Shown here piece after piece: positions 6,521 to 7,538 of a stretch of 7,538 nucleotides of DNA. Location: contig JAOZOC010000148.1 of NCBI GenBank assembly GCA_029933495.1, positions 1 through 7,538 on the forward strand, given 5' to 3'. The stretch comes from Bacteroidales bacterium. GTDB taxonomy: Bacteria > Bacteroidota > Bacteroidia > Bacteroidales > JAADJA01. The stretch's first letter is position 1; every line of letters starts with the position of its first letter. The notes beneath the pieces are model-generated. The model was given only the letters and a program-made list of their open reading frames with translations, searched no databases and had not been told where the DNA came from. A program made the position numbers and the translations under genes.

Positions 6521-7333
6521 CTATTTTAGGCGGAATGCTATTCCGCCGGCAATGCTTAAAGTTGTAATGCTTTGCTCAAAACTCTGGCTGCTACCAGAGC
6601 TCATTGTTGGTTTACCTCCTGCATAGTCAGCGGTTACTATGAAAGAAATTACCTTGCCGAGATGAAATCTTACAACTCCGCCAATATCATATCCAAAGGC
6701 AATACCGCTTGATTCATAATTTAATGATGGAATTGATACTGTTGCATTCATAAGACCGCCCATAACACGGATATCGAAATCAATTCTTTCCGAAGGAAAT
6801 GTTATAAGCAAACCACCCAGAAAATATCCATGCGACCATACACCATCGTCAATATGCTGAATTGAATGTGCTGCTCCGTTCCATAGACCGGCAATTCCAA
6901 TATTTCTTGAAAAGCGATACCCAAAGTTTATAAGATTGAATTGAAAGCCTGTTTTTGCAAGTCCGGCTTTAGGATTACTCAGATCGCCACTGCCGAAATC
7001 TCCGGTAGGAAAGGCTGGCCCAAGTGTTAGGGCAATGTAGCCTTTGCGTTCAATGGGTAAATTCTTCATATTTTTTTTAGGAGTATTCTGACCTTCATAA
7101 TCAAATATATCCTTTGCCCCGTTTTTATAATCTATTTTGGCAACTGATGCTTTTTCAATGAAGTAGTCTGGCCCGCTAATGTTATCCAGTCTTTTATATT
7201 TGATAATATCCGGCCCCACCTCAACAACTTTGCATTTAATAGTTGAGCCATCTGTTTTGACAATAACATCCTGCGAAAAAGAGACAAAACCAAACCCTAT
7301 CAGGAGTAAAACAAGAGTAGCAATATTTTTCAT
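6521..7333 (-). CDS. Outer-membrane beta-barrel protein with N-terminal small beta domain
   Basis: This is a complete 270-residue protein. Residues 1-21 are a signal peptide (MKNIATLVLLLIGFGFVSFSQ, cleavage near S20/Q21). Residues 22-80 form a small beta-rich domain (VIVKTDGSTIKCKVVEVG, IIKYKRLDN, GPDYFIEKASVAKIDYKNG). From memory this domain recurs at the N terminus of many Bacteroidota envelope proteins of unknown function. A linker with KK and RK follows. From about 97 the sequence alternates in amphipathic strands (YIALTLGPAFPTGDFGSG, FGYRFSRNIGIAGLW, FDIRVMGGLMNATV, VVRFHLGKVISFIVTADY, TLSIAGGIAFRLK), consistent with a small barrel of about eight strands in the outer membrane. No substrate or partner can be named. 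The start is fixed by the signal peptide; no Shine-Dalgarno is visible. It is transcribed convergently with glnS and divergently from the tRNA gene. A likely promoter lies about 27 nt upstream. Confidence 0.88.
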   Translation of the reverse strand: MKNIATLVLLLIGFGFVSFSQDVIVKTDGSTIKCKVVEVGPDIIKYKRLDNISGPDYFIEKASVAKIDYKNGAKDIFDYEGQNTPKKNMKNLPIERKGYIALTLGPAFPTGDFGSGDLSNPKAGLAKTGFQFNLINFGYRFSRNIGIAGLWNGAAHSIQHIDDGVWSHGYFLGGLLITFPSERIDFDIRVMGGLMNATVSIPSLNYESSGIAFGYDIGGVVRFHLGKVISFIVTADYAGGKPTMSSGSSQSFEQSITTLSIAGGIAFRLK

Positions 7334-7359
7334 ATTTAAAGAATATTATATGGATGCGA

Positions 7360-7367
7360 CAAATATA
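7360..7367 (-). promoter_or_regulatory. -7 box for the outer-membrane protein gene
   Basis: The minus strand reads TATATTTG here, a perfect TAnnTTTG match, 26 nt before the ATG at 7333. Transcription would begin within about the next 10 nt and give a leader of roughly 20 nt. No good -33 TTTG is seen; a CTTTC lies about 17 nt upstream of the box. Confidence 0.6.
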
Positions 7368-7435
7368 GAATGATTTATTAATATGAAAGCCGGAAAATAA
7401 ATTTATAAAAAAAATTAAAAGAGGTTAAGATTTTA

Positions 7436-7443
7436 TATCTTTG
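7436..7443 (+). promoter_or_regulatory. -7 box for tRNA-Gln
   Basis: TATCTTTG matches TAnnTTTG exactly and ends only 8 nt before the mature 5' end of the tRNA. Transcription would start at or within a few bases of the tRNA, leaving almost no 5' leader. The -33 region is A-rich without a clear TTTG. Confidence 0.65.
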
Positions 7444-7451
7444 CGCCGCAT

Positions 7452-7524
7452 TGCCTGATAGTGTAATTGGCAACACGTCTGATTCTGAATCAGAAGAGTC
7501 CAGGTTCGAACCCTGGTCGGGCAA
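7452..7524 (+). tRNA. tRNA-Gln (anticodon CUG)
   Basis: A full cloverleaf folds. The acceptor stem is TGCCTGA/TCGGGCA (7452-7458 with 7517-7523, one T.G pair). The D stem is GTGT/ACAC with loop AATTGGCA (A14, G18G19 and A21 in place). The anticodon stem is TCTGA/TCAGA with loop TTCTGAA, giving anticodon CTG at 7485-7487, which reads CAG. The variable loop is AGAGT, and the T arm is CCAGG-TTCGAAC-CCTGG. The first pair is U1-A72, typical of tRNA-Gln and recognised by GlnRS. The discriminator at 7524 is A, where E. coli tRNA-Gln has G. CCA is not encoded and must be added. Because CUG reads only CAG, a tRNA-Gln(UUG) should exist elsewhere in the genome. The 14 bases after it run off the window; they may begin a terminator stem or another gene. 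Confidence 0.95.
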
Positions 7525-7538
7525 CAAAGGCCTCCACG

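Noticed and set aside
7179..7373. 64-codon plus-strand frame across the outer-membrane gene's start
   Set aside because: It is antisense to the signal peptide and small beta domain and has no promoter or protein signature.
7525..7538. A terminator or second tRNA after tRNA-Gln
   Set aside because: Only 14 bases remain; AAAGGCCTCC could be one arm of a hairpin, but the partner arm is outside the window.

Overview
The window looks like a chromosomal segment from a member of the Bacteroidota, probably class Bacteroidia. Four things support this. Two neighbouring genes end in type IX secretion system (T9SS) type A sorting domains. Promoter -7 boxes match TAnnTTTG upstream of three transcription units. 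Starts lack clear Shine-Dalgarno sequences and sit in A/T-rich leaders. The tRNA gene has no encoded CCA. I see no phage, transposase, CRISPR or defence gene.

Layout. Positions 2-2512 (+) hold the 3' part of a large secreted protein: a parallel beta-helix, then a helical region, then a T9SS tail. Positions 2570-4147 (+) encode a second T9SS cargo whose body shows seven beta-propeller-like repeats. A 12-bp perfect inverted repeat fills most of the 57-bp gap between them. Positions 4148-4576 are non-coding: a 129-bp near-palindromic repeat, extra half-copies of its right end, a GC-rich hairpin, a weak terminator-like hairpin and the glnS promoter region. Positions 4577-6289 (+) encode glutaminyl-tRNA synthetase. 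Positions 6290-6520 lie between converging genes and hold a terminator-like hairpin and a 95-nt three-way-junction fold. Positions 6521-7333 (-) encode a small outer-membrane beta-barrel protein with an N-terminal periplasmic or surface domain. A 118-bp divergent intergenic region follows, with one -7 box on each strand, and then tRNA-Gln(CUG) at 7452-7524.

How the genes relate. The two T9SS cargo proteins would be exported by Sec and carried across the outer membrane by the T9SS translocon. They may form one transcription unit. GlnRS and the tRNA-Gln it is expected to charge lie about 1.2 kb apart, separated by an unrelated outer-membrane gene on the opposite strand. Most of the window is ordinary Bacteroidota housekeeping and envelope content. 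The most interesting unexplained signal is the three-way-junction element at 6414-6508: its four A/C mismatches on the plus strand all become G.U pairs on the minus strand, which suggests a minus-strand RNA.
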